A stretch of DNA of 64,000 nt from Closterium sp. NIES-65 (Eukaryota; Streptophyta; Zygnematophyceae; Desmidiales; Closteriaceae), in contig CANXME010002305.1 in the NCBI GenBank assembly GCA_948144175.1, positions 1-64,000 of the forward strand, written 5' to 3'. Shown here piece after piece: positions 51,083 to 61,217 of this stretch. A model generated the notes under the pieces. It ran no database searches and was not told where the DNA came from. It saw only the letters and a list, made by a program, of their open reading frames with translations. The position numbers and the translations under genes were made by a program. Position 1 is the stretch's first letter; every line of letters starts with the position of its first letter.

Positions 51083-54000
51083 TCACGGAATAGATTCACC
51101 ACCATCACCACCATCCTCACCATCATCTCCGTCCCCACTCGCCTCCTCCCATTCTCCACTCAAATCTTCTCTCCCATCCGCCTCTTCTCCTTCCATCTCT
51201 ATCCCCCTCTCCCCCACCTGGTCCGCCTCCTCCTCTATGGATGCCATGAGCCGAGCCATAAGCTCCGGATGCACCTGAGAAATAGGCGGAAGGCACATGA
51301 TGAGAGAGACAGCATTGGGTGAAAGGGAGAGACTTGTACTCTCTCCTCCCTCCGCGCCTCCTCTTCTATGGATGCCATGAGTCGAACCATCAGCTCTGGA
51401 TGCATCTGAAAGAGGTTTGGGTGCACCGGAAGGCACATGTTAAGAGAGACAGCATTGGGTGAATAAAACGACATGGACGTCTTCACCTCGTCCCCTGTCC
51501 TCCTCTCCTCCTCATCCCTATGCTCCTCTTCTAGTCGTCGTTATCAATGCCATGAGCCGAGCCATGAGCTCCGGATGCACCTGAGAAGCAGGCGGAGGGC
51601 ACTTATTAATGAGACTGTATCGGGTGAAAGGGAGAGACATGTACTCTCTCCTCCCTCCGCTCCTCCTCCTCCTCCTCCTCCTCCTCCTCCTCCTCCTCCT
51701 CCTCCTCCTCCTCCTCCTCCTCCTCCTCCTCCTCCTCCTCCTCCTCCTCCTCCTCCTCCTCCTCCTCCTCCTCCTCCTCCTCCTCCTCCTCCTCCTCCTC
51801 CTCTATGAATGCCATGAGCCGAGCCATGAGCTTCGGATGCACCTGAGCAGGAGGAGAGCCCAGGAGAGGAGAAACAGGTGTGGGTGCAATGGAGGCCAGA
51901 TGTAACAAGAAGAAGCTCTGGGTAAAAAGGGAAAACAAGGTCTTCTCTCCTCACTTGCTCGCCTTTTATCACTGCCACCAGGCCATGTGTGTGTGGATAC
52001 ACATGAGACGGACGCCCATGCTGCTGAAATGGGTGGCCCAATGAGGTGAAACAACACGCAGAAGAAGCAGCACCGACAGGAACAACAGGCGAGAATTGTT
52101 TATGAGAGGAAGAAGCGCACACACCGTAGCTCACCTAGTTCAAGCCTCACCGATTCAAACGTGCACCTCGTCAAACTTTTGAGGCGCCTCAAAAGAAGGT
52201 TCTGACCAAAACGAGCTCAAAGGATTCTTGGGGCTCACCGATTCGAATATCCGATGCATCACGCCGTCTCTCTGCCGCACCTCCACCATGCGGTGCGTGC
52301 TGACGTGGCGCTGGTTGAAGCGCCCCACCACCGGGGGCGGGCAGCTGTAGCAGGCGGCACAGAGATCAAAGCCCACTCGCTCCGGGCAGTCAAGGCACCT
52401 GTAGCGCGCCCCCACAATGGGGAAGGCCTGAGGAAGGTTGAGAGGAAAGAGGGGAGAATCAGGGGAAAGAGGAGGGAGAGGGAGGAGAGAGGAAACCAAG
52501 TGGGAAGGAAAAAGGAGGGATAAACAGAAAAGGGGTTGGTCAACTTAAGCCAGCTCAAGTCAACTCAGGTCAACGCAAGTCAACTCACCCCGCATCCATC
52601 ACAACCGACGCTGATGTGGATGAAGTTGGCTCGCCTCGTCTCCTCCAGCTCCCTCATCAGTGCCTCCTGCTCCGCCTCGCTCTGCCCCTCGCTGCTCCCC
52701 TCAAGGCGCGCCAGGTCAAGCCGCCGCACCACCGCATGCACGCGCTCCCACGCCGCCCGCACCGCCGTGCTCTCTCCCTCGCTCATCTGCTGCTGCCCCT
52801 CTGCCAAAGCTGCCTCTTCTCCGCTCTCCTCTCTTGTTCTCACCGCAGTCACATCGCCCACCCTGCTCTCCTCCTCCTCTCCTCTCCCTCCCTCCGTGTC
52901 TGACTGGATGCTCCCTCTCCCCCTCCCTTCCCTCCCCTCCTCTCCTCCTCTGTTCTCGTCACTCCCTGCCTCCCCCCCTTCCCTACCAGTTCGCTCACTT
53001 CTGTCCCATTCCCTCACGCCCTCCTCTCTCACACCCTCTTCTGCACCGGAACCAGCTGCTAGCAGCCTCCCTCTCCTCTCCCTGCTCTCTCTCCTTTCAC
53101 CTCCTCCCTCCTCTCCCATTTCTCTTGTTCCTCTTCCTGCCTCCTCTCCTTCCCTGCCTTGCATTGAACACTCACCGCTTCCCATGCGGCCAGCACCCAC
53201 AATCTCACCCCTCCCGCCCTCACCCCTCTCACCTTCACCCCTCATTTGCACCATCTCACCATCAACCTGATCTTCCTCTCTCATCCAAGTAATCTCAGCC
53301 GTCCGTTCACATCTGCACCTCTCCTGCTCGCGCCTCTGCAGGGCGGCAGGGAAGAGGGCGGAGAGGGCGGCATGCAGCGGCACACATGCCTCCACTCGCC
53401 TCGTTGGCTGCACCGCTCCACACTGCACACACCGCCTGCCGTCCCTCCCTGCCACACCCGCAGCAGCAGTGGCGGCGGCAGCAGCAGCAGCACCAGTGGC
53501 ACCAGCACCAGTTGTATCACCACCAGCACCATCACCACCATTTGCAGCAGCATCAGCAACACCAGCAACAGCAGCAGTAGCGGCAGCAGGAGGAGAAGCA
53601 GCAGCAACAAGGAGGGAGTGGGGCGGGAGAGTGTGCGGAGGGAGGGTATGGGGCGGGCTGAGATGAGGTAAGGAGGGGGAGGAGTGGCGGAGGGAGAGCG
53701 GGGGGGAGGAGGAGGGGTGGGCGAGAGAGGGCGTGCTTGCTGAAGTGGTGAGGTGGGTAGATGTGCAGGCAGCGCACACGACTGCAAGGGGGGAGGGGTT
53801 GGGGGGCGAAGAATTAGGGGAACAGGCGGGAGGAGGAGGCAACGATTAGTAATTATCAAGAATTCTCGAACATGCTGGAGGATGTGGCGGAGCGGGAAGA
53901 CGTACCGAACCGACAGAGCGGACGGCTGGAAGGGAAGGGGGAGGGAGGGGGGGGAGGGGGAGGGTGCGAAACTATCGAAATTTCTCAAAAGGGCGAGAGA

Positions 54001-55210
54001 GCGCGTGCTGGTGGATGGGGTGACTCATGTGACTCGGGTGACTCGGGTGACTCGCTCGTGTGACTCGTGAGGCGGGAAACCCCGAGAGTGTGGCTGGAGG
54101 GTGTGTGGCTGGAGGGTGTGTGAGTGGAGGGTGAGTGAGTGGAGGGTGAGTGAGTGGAGGGTGAGTGAGTGGAGGGTGTGTGAATGACGGGTGGGACGGA
54201 GGACATGAGAAGGGAAATGGCGAACGGAGGAAAATGGGTATTTCAGTAACCTCTCACATTTCACTGCACTGAACCCTCTGTCAACGCACTGAACCCTCTG
54301 TCACCGCACTGAACCCACCATGACCGCAGTTGAGCACGACGGGGTGCAGCAGCAGCAGGCGGCACACCCCACATGAGAACTGCTGCTGCCAGTACGCCAG
54401 AAACACCCCCTCCGTCGCACTCAACCTCTCTCTCCTGCCCTCCCCCGCTCGCCCCTCCCCATTTTCCTCCTGCACCACGTCTCTCCTGCCCTCCCCTCGT
54501 TCCTCCGCCTCTGCCTCAAGCAAAGGGGGCGGGGGGGGAGCGGATGGCGCGTAGGGCGCAGGGGGCGCGGAGGGCGAGAAGGTGCCCATGGCGCGCTCCT
54601 CCTCCGCGACGTCCCTGGCGCGCGCGCGGAGCTCCGCGGGGAAGGCGGAGGAGAGGAAGCGGTGCAGCAGCCAGCACACTCCAGGAAAGTGCGCGAAGGC
54701 GCGGCGGCACATGGGGCAGCGGCTCTCGCTGTAGGGCGTCATGGCGCGATGCACGCACCAGAAGCAGAACACGTGGCCGCACGCTGAGAGGGGTGAGGAG
54801 GGAGGGGAGGGGGAAGAGGGGAGCCGCAGACCTGATTCAGAGCGGGAGGGGGAGAGGTCAGCCGATGCCTCCGGTCACGCCCGACGAGGTCCGAATCGAA
54901 TCTCTCCTGGGTGCCGAAGCCGACATTAGCGTTTAAACTGGCGGTTAAGCTTGACGCGCGCAATGAAAGGAGAGAAGCGCGGAATCGTTGCTGCAGGCGA
55001 AAACGCACCGTTGACAACGGGTTTGAAGATCAAATCGCGGCAGATAGGACAGAGAAAGTCATCCATCGAGAGATTCACGGTCGCGGGTCGCACAGGCGGA
55101 CGGGTCAACGACGGCAGGACCTGTGCATCGTACGGCGCTTCATTCACGACATGCTCGTCCATTGGCTCGCCTCGACCAGCCGCGTCCACGACGTTACGAC
55201 CTCCCTCCAT
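51083..55210 (-). CDS. PRT1: PRT1-type E3 ubiquitin ligase (two RINGs and a ZZ finger), five exons
   Basis: Predicted exons: 55009-55210, 54319-54783, 52589-53781, 52239-52427, 51083-51274. They total 2241 nt, 746 residues, with GT-AG sites in frame. RING 1 spans residues 54 to about 95 (CPICRDLIFKPVVN, CGHVFCFWCVHRAM, CPMCRR). RING 2 starts near residue 205 (CGVCRLLLLHPVVLNCGH, VVCAAC) and its last Cys pair (CVQCGAVQP) comes after about 110 low-complexity residues. The ZZ finger (about 605-670) has GCDGCG, YRCLDC, FDLCAACY and GRFNQRHVSTHR. The tail is acidic. In Arabidopsis PRT1 is an N-recognin that ubiquitinates proteins with aromatic N-terminal residues; RING-RING-ZZ order and acidic tail match. 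Its length is well above the roughly 410 residues of Arabidopsis PRT1. The extra comes from the RING 2 insert and a Glu/Arg/Gly-rich stretch. Confidence 0.88.
51235..51405 (-). other. Duplicate terminal exon of PRT1, copy 3
   Basis: Follows a TTTCAG acceptor and reads MHPELMVRLMASIEEEARRE in the gene's phase, ending at a stop at 51235. It is homologous to the called last exon (51083-51274). It could be an alternative last exon or a dead copy. Confidence 0.65.
51518..51580 (-). other. Duplicate terminal exon of PRT1, copy 2
   Basis: Follows a TTCTCAG acceptor and reads VHPELMARLMALITTTRRGA before a stop. It has no acidic tail. Confidence 0.65.
51606..51842 (-). other. Duplicate terminal exon of PRT1, copy 1, with polyglutamate
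   Basis: Follows a GCTCAG acceptor and reads VHPKLMARLMAFIEEE. It then runs in frame through a GGA microsatellite coding nearly 50 glutamates and ends with a short tail (PFHPIQSH) at 51606. If used, it would replace the normal acidic tail by a longer acidic one. Confidence 0.6.
51661..51803. repeat. (TCC)n microsatellite in the 3' part of PRT1
   Basis: About 47 uninterrupted TCC units on the + strand (GGA on the gene strand), inside duplicate exon copy 1. Confidence 0.95.
54085..54190. repeat. Minisatellite in PRT1 intron 2
   Basis: About seven units of GGAGGGTGAGTGAGT and the variant GGAGGGTGTGTGGCT. A GTGACTCGG array lies just to its left (about 54025-54065). Both lie inside intron 2 (53782-54318). 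Confidence 0.85.
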
Positions 55211-55341
55211 CTCGTCTGAGCGTTGCTTCTGACGTCACAAAATTGTGCTAAGTTTCTTAGCTGCCACAAAAGGATGTTTGTTGCTTTTGCGTCTGCTATG
55301 TTATTTACACTAAAATGTATTGTTATTGCATGCTATGACAT

Positions 55342-55413
55342 GTCGATGTAGTATAATGGTCAGTATCTCCGCCTGTCACGCGGAAGATCCGGGTTCGATC
55401 CCCGGCATCGGCG
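55342..55413 (+). tRNA. tRNA-Asp (GTC)
   Basis: A 72-nt cloverleaf. The acceptor stem is GTCGATG paired with CATCGGC, with discriminator G. The A box is TAGTATAATGG, the anticodon loop CTGTCAC has GTC at 55375-55377, and the B box is GGGTTCGATCC. There is no intron and no encoded CCA. The body is very close to plant tRNA-Asp. It lies in the spacer between PRT1 and the next gene. Confidence 0.95.
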
Positions 55414-55850
55414 TGAGCTTTTGCTCGGAGCCCCCTTCGCTCTGACTCGGCTTGCACGTTTTTGACAATGTTCACGACAGTTGCGATGAAGTGACCGCAT
55501 GTTCGTTTTATGTACATTCTTTACGGTCTACTCCTCTGTATCACGGTTCAATATGGTGATGCGCAAGATTGAAGTGTCGTTGTACTGGGCACGCGCTCCC
55601 CACTCGCATCCGCAACGGTCAGCCTGGTCCGCACAAAACGTACCATCCTCGCTAGTAGAAACCTCACTAACCGCTTTTGCCATAACACCCTATCACCGTT
55701 TATGCTAAACTGCTCTACGTGCCTCGCGACGCACTCTCCTGTGCGCCTGTGCGCCTGGGGACCTTCGCTTCGCTTCCCATCCCGCCTCGCAATTTTACCC
55801 GCCCGTCCCCTCTTTCAGCCATCACGTGCGATCTGAGTAGTCAAGGCCGG

Positions 55851-58800
55851 ATGGCTGAACGGATGGACGCGATGCATTCCGCCATTCACTCGAGCGGCGA
55901 CGATCGAAGCAACGGAGCTAGCGTTTCCGCCGCCTCGCCTCGTACCGATGGCGATATTTCCGCCGAGTCTCTGCGCGACCTCCACGCCTCCGCCGCCGAG
56001 CCGCTGCTTGGCAGCAGCAGATCTTCCGCCTCCGCTTCCGCCTCTCCGCTCGTTAAGAGATCCGCCGCTGCTGCGACTAGCGCTTACGAGCCAATCGAAA
56101 ACGGCAACGTGGCAGCTACGAGCACGAGCGTGCCAATGAGAGAGGTCCACGTGGATCTGTACATTCGCGGGCGGGGCAAGAGCGGCAAGGGCAAGGGGCC
56201 GGCGTGCTCGTTCGCGGCGCAGCTGCTGGGGTGGCACGCGGACCGCCTTGACGTGGCGGCGATTAAAAGGCGACACGGGCTCAAGGCGCTCTTCGCGCTC
56301 TCGTCCACCGGCGTGCGCGGGTTAGAGCTGGTGGCGAACCCGCGGAACGGACTGTCGCTGACGACCTACACGGGCAAGCCCGGCAGCAGAATTACGCTGG
56401 ACGGGGAACCGCAGGTGGGTGTGAGAGGGCAACGGGGTGAGGGGCTCCCTCGGGGTGGTGTGGGATGGAGGGGGTGCTGCTGGGTAGGACGAAGAGGGAG
56501 GCGCGCGCGTTAGAGCTGGTGAGGAACCCGCGGAACGGGCGGTCGCTGACGACTTATACCGGCAAGCCAGGCAGCCGAATCCCGCTCGATGGGGAACCAA
56601 AGTTATGCGATTGTGAGGGCAAGCGGGCGGGGAGTTGCGGGCTCCTGGGGGGTGCTGAGGGGTGCTGGGAGGCGCGGGGGTTTGAGCTGGTGGGGAACCC
56701 GCGGAACGGATTGTCGCTGACGACATACACGGGCAAGCCGGGCAGCCGAATCGCCCTTGATGCGGATCCGCAGGTGTGCTTCTGAGAACAGGGGGGCGCG
56801 GGGTGCAGCAGGTGCGGGGGTTGGGGGATGGGGGCTATGTTGGAAAAGTCGCGCCCAGCGCATTATACGCAAGCGCATATACGCTTGCGTATAGTGCGTT
56901 ATGCGCTTCGTGAGTGACTTTGAAAGTCGCAGAAAGTACGCTGCCTGGGCAGCAAAAGGTTTTTACCGGGCAGACGAAAAAAAACCGCCGAAGGAGGGGG
57001 GGGGGAGTGGTGGTTTTACCGAATTTCATATATTGAAAAAACCCACCATTCTCAACTACTCTAAGCAAGCAACATGCATCTCTCCTACCCCACCCCCTAC
57101 TCCCACCCTCTACTCCTCCCGTCCCTTCCTTCCTCCTCTACTTGTACTCATCCTCTAGCTCATCCTCCTCCCCCTCCTCCTCATCCTCCTCCAGAACCTC
57201 GTTGTACCCTTCCGGCAGGGAGGCCTCAGGGATGTTCCCCGGGAGAACCGTCACCCACTCAGCCCCCTTGTGCCAGTTGCGCACAATGTTCCAATTGTGC
57301 GCAACATACACGAGGTCCCGACACTTCTCGGACCCCAACCTGTTGCGCTTGGCAGTGTGGATCGATTCCCACACTGCCCAGTTCCTCTCACACGCCGATG
57401 CGGACACTGGCTGAGAGATAACGCGGCAAGCGAGCGTTGTCAGCTCGGGGTGCTCCGTCCCGTGCCACGTCCACCACTGGACGGCCGTCTTCTTACCGGC
57501 CTTCACGAGCTCACGGTCAGAGATGGCGTCGGGTAGGCCGAAGCTCCCCTAAAGGGTGTTGAATGCCGTCAGGCCGTCCTGGATGACGTGGGATGCGCGC
57601 AGCTCCTCGCCATCCTTGCGCGTGACGGTCCGCCCTGCGTAGTGACGAGCGACAAACGCTTTGAAGACGCGAGTACACTCCAGGTCAGTGCGGAAGATGC
57701 CTTCCTCTTGGTTGACCGGGTTGAGGATCCGGCCAACCACGTGCATGGCACACGCCATGCTATGGTCCCAGCGCTTTTGGACGATGTTGGTCACCTCCGT
57801 GCGTTCACTGCTGGACAGCACCAATCCCGCCTCCTCCTCCTCCAGCTTCGCATTGATGTCTTCCGTGAGCTGTAGCATCAGATCGTCCATCCTGCCCATC
57901 ATGCCCTTGGCCGTCGAGTCGGTCTTGCGCATGACGACAAAGGGTATCTTCAGGAGGGCGACGAAGAACTCCGCCCCTTTCCACCACACGGCATCCATGA
58001 TCATGGCTTCGAAGGGCTCGACCGGCGGCTTCCTCCCCTTCGCCCAAGCCTGCCACTCCGGGCTCAGCACCATCTGCGTCAATGCACTCCGCACCTCGCA
58101 AAGCCGCTGCACCGCAATGAATTGCGTGCCAAATTTGGTGCCCGCCGGCTTCAGCACCTGCTTCCCCTTCCCTCCCTTCACTTGCGGGCTTCGCATGTAA
58201 CCTTTGGTGAAATGGTGGGCACGCACAAAGGTAATAATCACCCCCGCCTTAGCCACAATGTCCTTCGCCCAATCCATTTTCCCAATGTCCTCCATGAGCA
58301 GATCCATGACGTGAGTAGCGCACGGCACATGCTCAATGTGAGGATACTCAAGCATGAGTTCCCTACATGCAGCCGCATAATTGCTGCCCCCATCCATGCA
58401 TAACGCAACTATGTTGGCGGGCCCCACCTTCTCAATGATCGGGCGCAAAACGGATGCAATGTAGCCTCCCGTCTTCGTCTCCAACTTACAGTCGATGCTT
58501 TCGGTGAACACTGCACCGGAATCGTTGATGAGCAGGATGTTGGCTTGGGGACGGCCACTTTTGTCCGTCATCATGTCCGAGCCTATCGTCACGCCATCCC
58601 GCTTCCAGCTCGCAGTGATGGGAGCGAGCCCCCTCTCGATCTTTTCGCGGCAACGCGCAAGGCCGGCGCCACCAACATACCGCCGCTTCGGGGGAACGTA
58701 GCCATGGCCCGCGTCCGTGATGCAGCGCACAGCGTTGCGCCAGAGAGGGTGATCGGCGAGATGCTCCGGGAGGTGAAGTGCCGCCCACATGAGGCAGATG

Positions 58801-60633
58801 GCGTCGTCTGCCGATTCCTTCGCACACGACGCCCCTTCCCCGTAGAAGTCTTCGATGCACTGCTTCTTCGCTCCACCCGCACACGCCTCGATCGCCATCT
58901 CCTCCGCCTTCTTCTTCCCTTCCCTGCGGGCGTGTTTGCCTTCGTACAATTTGCGGACGGCGCCGCGGTCAGCAGAAGGGATAGGCGCCTTGCAAAGACG
59001 GACGTCCTTCCGTTTCAGCCCTTTCCAGCGCGTGATGTGTTGCGCGCAACGGAAGGCGCCCCCTACGAACTTAAGCTTGCAGTGCCGGCATATGCGGAGA
59101 GTACGCTCAGGACCATTCGAGGTACCTTCGGTAGAGGTAAGGAAATGCTTAGAAATAACATGGGTGTTCACAGGAACATCCTCGTCGTCCGCCATGGTCG
59201 CGTCATTCGAAACACTAGGAGCCTCACTAGTGGCACTTGCGGGAGTACCAGAAGGAGTCGACATCAAGTGCAGGTGAGCGGGAGTGTTGAGAGAGAATGA
59301 ACGAGAGAGATAATACAGATGACGGGAATGAGAGCTTACCTTATAGTCCAGGATGTGGTTGAACCACCTACGCTGGTTGACGACATTCGTGTTTGTGTGT
59401 TGGAGTCGCGCGATAGCATAGGGTGCAGTGCGGTTCAAATTTTCCCACGTCCCCACATTTCGACAGGTGTGGGTGACAATGTGGTTGGGACGTGCGTACA
59501 AATTGGCAGGGACGTGCGTACATTTTGAGTCGCGTCAAACATTCGCAATTCGTGCGCGACTATTGAAATCTTGTTTTTTTTCGGGTCAGCCCGAACTTTC
59601 GCCAACGAATATACGTACGACTTGCGTACACCGTATATTCGTAAACGACTATACGGAGTGCGCTTATGGTTTCTGGCGACTTTTCCAACATAGGATGGGG
59701 GTTGGGGGTGCGGGGTGTGGGGGGAAGGGAGAGTGGGAGGGGGTCGCTGGCCGGTGCAAGGTAGGACGAGCACGAGGGCGCCCGCGAGTTGGAGCTGGTG
59801 GGGAATCCGCGGAACGGGCAGTTACTGACGATGTGCAGCGGCAAGCCTGGCAGTCGAATCACGCTCCATGGGGAACCGCAGGTGGGCGATTGTGAGGGCA
59901 GGCGGGTGGAGAGTTTCTTCGGGGTGTTGTGGGGTGCAGGTGGGTGCTGCAGGGTGCTGTGGCCCGCGGGGGGTAGGATGAAGACGAGGGGGGGCGCGGG
60001 TTGGAGCTGGTGGCTAACTTATCCGCGGAACTGGTTGTCGCTGGCGACTTGTAGCAGCCAGCAAGCGGGGCAGCACAATAATGCTCGATGGGGAACCGCA
60101 GGTGAGCTTGTGAGTGCAGTTGGTGTGCAGGGGGGTGTGCAGGGGGTGTGCAGGTGGGTGCAGGGGGTGTGCAGGTGGGTGCAGGGTAATACGAAGATTT
60201 TGGGGTGGGCGCGGACAGGACGAAGACGAGGGCATGTGCGGGCGTGTCAGAATTCTAAGGTTAAGGCCTAAGAAATCCTGACAGAGGGTGTAGCGGAGAG
60301 CGAAGGCGAAAAACCTGTACATTTGTATATAAGCGAAACCGATTGTGGCGAAGGGCAGTAACGGCAGCGGCGTGGCGGGGTGAGACAGGTTGCAGAAAGG
60401 TGGGGCGAGGAACTGGATTCGGGGTGCGCTGGCAAGGTTACAGCGAGATGACGTGGAGGAGGGTGCGGGTGGGGAGCATACTGTGTGATGTGTGGTGTGC
60501 ATGCGTGTGCTTTGGTTTCTTCTTGCAGACACCGAGTCCAGGACAGAGCTGGGAAGCAGCAACGCCAGCTGGAGACGGGTGGAAAAGCATTGTGGATGGC
60601 AAGCTAGGTAGCCTAGCACTGTTGCATTGTTAG
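55851..60633 (+). CDS. Unnamed protein, two exons separated by a 4.1-kb intron
   Basis: Predicted exons 55851-56414 and 60529-60633 join in phase 0 (CCGCAG|GTGGGT, TTCTTGCAG|ACACCG) to give 222 residues. I do not recognise the family. Residues 1-90 are Ser/Ala-rich. The ordered part starts near residue 97 (VHVDLYIRGRGKSGKGKG), continues DRLDVAAIKRRHGLKALFAL and ends with NPRNGLSLTTYTGKPGSRIT and LDGEPQ. Exon 2 adds TPSPGQSWEAATPAGDGWKS and a short end. There is no signal peptide or membrane segment. The in-frame ATG at 55719 is an alternative start; 55851 begins MAERMDAMHS. The intron holds four copies of the end of exon 1 and a hAT transposon. The stop is at the last codon before retroelement-flanking sequence, so the native 3' end is uncertain. 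Confidence 0.6.
56509..56773 (+). repeat. Two intronic copies of the end of exon 1 (left of the hAT)
   Basis: 56509-56602 and 56681-56773 repeat the last 94 bases of exon 1 (56321-56414). They keep the reading of NPRNG, SLTTYTGKPGSRI and a DGEPK or DADPQ end. The second keeps a CAG|GT donor; the first does not. Confidence 0.85.
56835..59693 (-). mobile_element. hAT DNA transposon (complete ends) in an intron
   Basis: The perfect 18-bp terminal inverted repeat CTATGTTGGAAAAGTCGC is at 56835-56852, with its complement at 59676-59693. The 8-bp target duplication GATGGGGG, the size expected for hAT, flanks it at 56827-56834 and 59694-59701. Subterminal palindromic words such as GCGCATATACGCTTGCGTAT fit transposase-binding repeats. 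It carries a transposase gene on the minus strand and splits the array of exon-1 copies into two pairs, so it arrived after the duplications. Confidence 0.93.
57138..59264 (-). CDS. hAT transposase (BED finger, DUF659-like core, hAT dimerisation domain)
   Basis: From MSTPSGTPAS at 59264, a BED-type zinc finger follows (CRHCKLKFVGGAFRCAQHITRW). The catalytic core has the DUF659-like block SDMMTDKSGRPQANILLIND, an aspartate in ALCMDGGSNYAAA and the CATHVMDLLMEDIGK block. The C-terminal dimerisation domain is at 57138-57450 (SASACERNWAVWESIHTAKR). The frame is continuous except for one in-frame TAG at 57549-57551 between core and dimerisation domain, so this copy probably makes a truncated protein unless an intron removes the stop. 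An upstream frame from 59501 may be a separate 5' exon. The enzyme cuts and pastes elements bearing the CTATGTTGG ends. Confidence 0.85.
59788..60101 (+). repeat. Two intronic copies of the end of exon 1 (right of the hAT)
   Basis: 59788-59881 and 60001-60101 repeat the same segment. Both end CCGCAG|GT, and the last has the strongest donor (GTGAGC). The fourth copy is the most diverged and no longer reads cleanly. Confidence 0.82.
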
Positions 60634-61217
60634 GCCAACCTTGCTAGGGTTTGCGTAGGGAAGCTTAAGGCAGGGTCCTGGGCCATGGGACTGCCACTAC
60701 GTGTTTGTTTTCGTAAATTACTGCAGCATTCTGTTTTCAAGATAAGCAGTCTTAGCACGGAGCCATAACCGCAGTCAGGATGAGTTAGGAGGTAGATGAA
60801 CTTACAAACACGCAGTCCGTGCAACTGAGATCGGGACGACAGCTAGAGCCGGTGATGGTCAGGCCTAGTTCGAACGAAAGGATGCTGAACGAAGAAGGGG
60901 GTCAGCGGGAGACGGGAAGAACGGAGGGCCAGAAGGGCCTCAGTGAAGGAGCGAGTGGTCCGCAAGGCGTCGCTCGGGAAGAACCAGGCGACAGCGGGAA
61001 GAATGCGTCCGATGAGCAGCGGGAACGCCATCGCAGCCAGATGCTGGGGCGCCCGCAGCCGGGGGGACCAAGTGCGTATCAGCGGAGCGCCTCGTGGCAA
61101 GGAACCGAAGACGAGGCGACGTTGCAGCGATGGAAGTACACGCAACTGCCCAAGATAGAAATGCCGGAGAGATTCTCGGGAGACGCGAGACGGGGGGCGA
61201 GTCTTTAAAACTACATC

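Noticed and set aside
51473-51938. Polyproline, polyleucine and polyglycine frames over the TCC microsatellite
   Set aside because: Frames of a simple repeat. Only the polyglutamate reading is attached to a plausible exon, and that is listed separately.
54373-54936. Arg/Pro-rich frame on the + strand
   Set aside because: Antisense of PRT1 exon 2, which has a clear RING on the other strand.
55500-55850. In-frame upstream ATG at 55719 as the start of the unnamed gene
   Set aside because: The extra N-terminus is Pro/Arg-rich without conserved look and resembles 5' UTR. It is kept only as an alternative start.
60246-60285. Imperfect inverted repeat TGTCAG...CTGACA, considered as an LTR or MITE remnant
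   Set aside because: Only about 40 bases long, with no duplication at its ends and no second copy seen. Too little to call.
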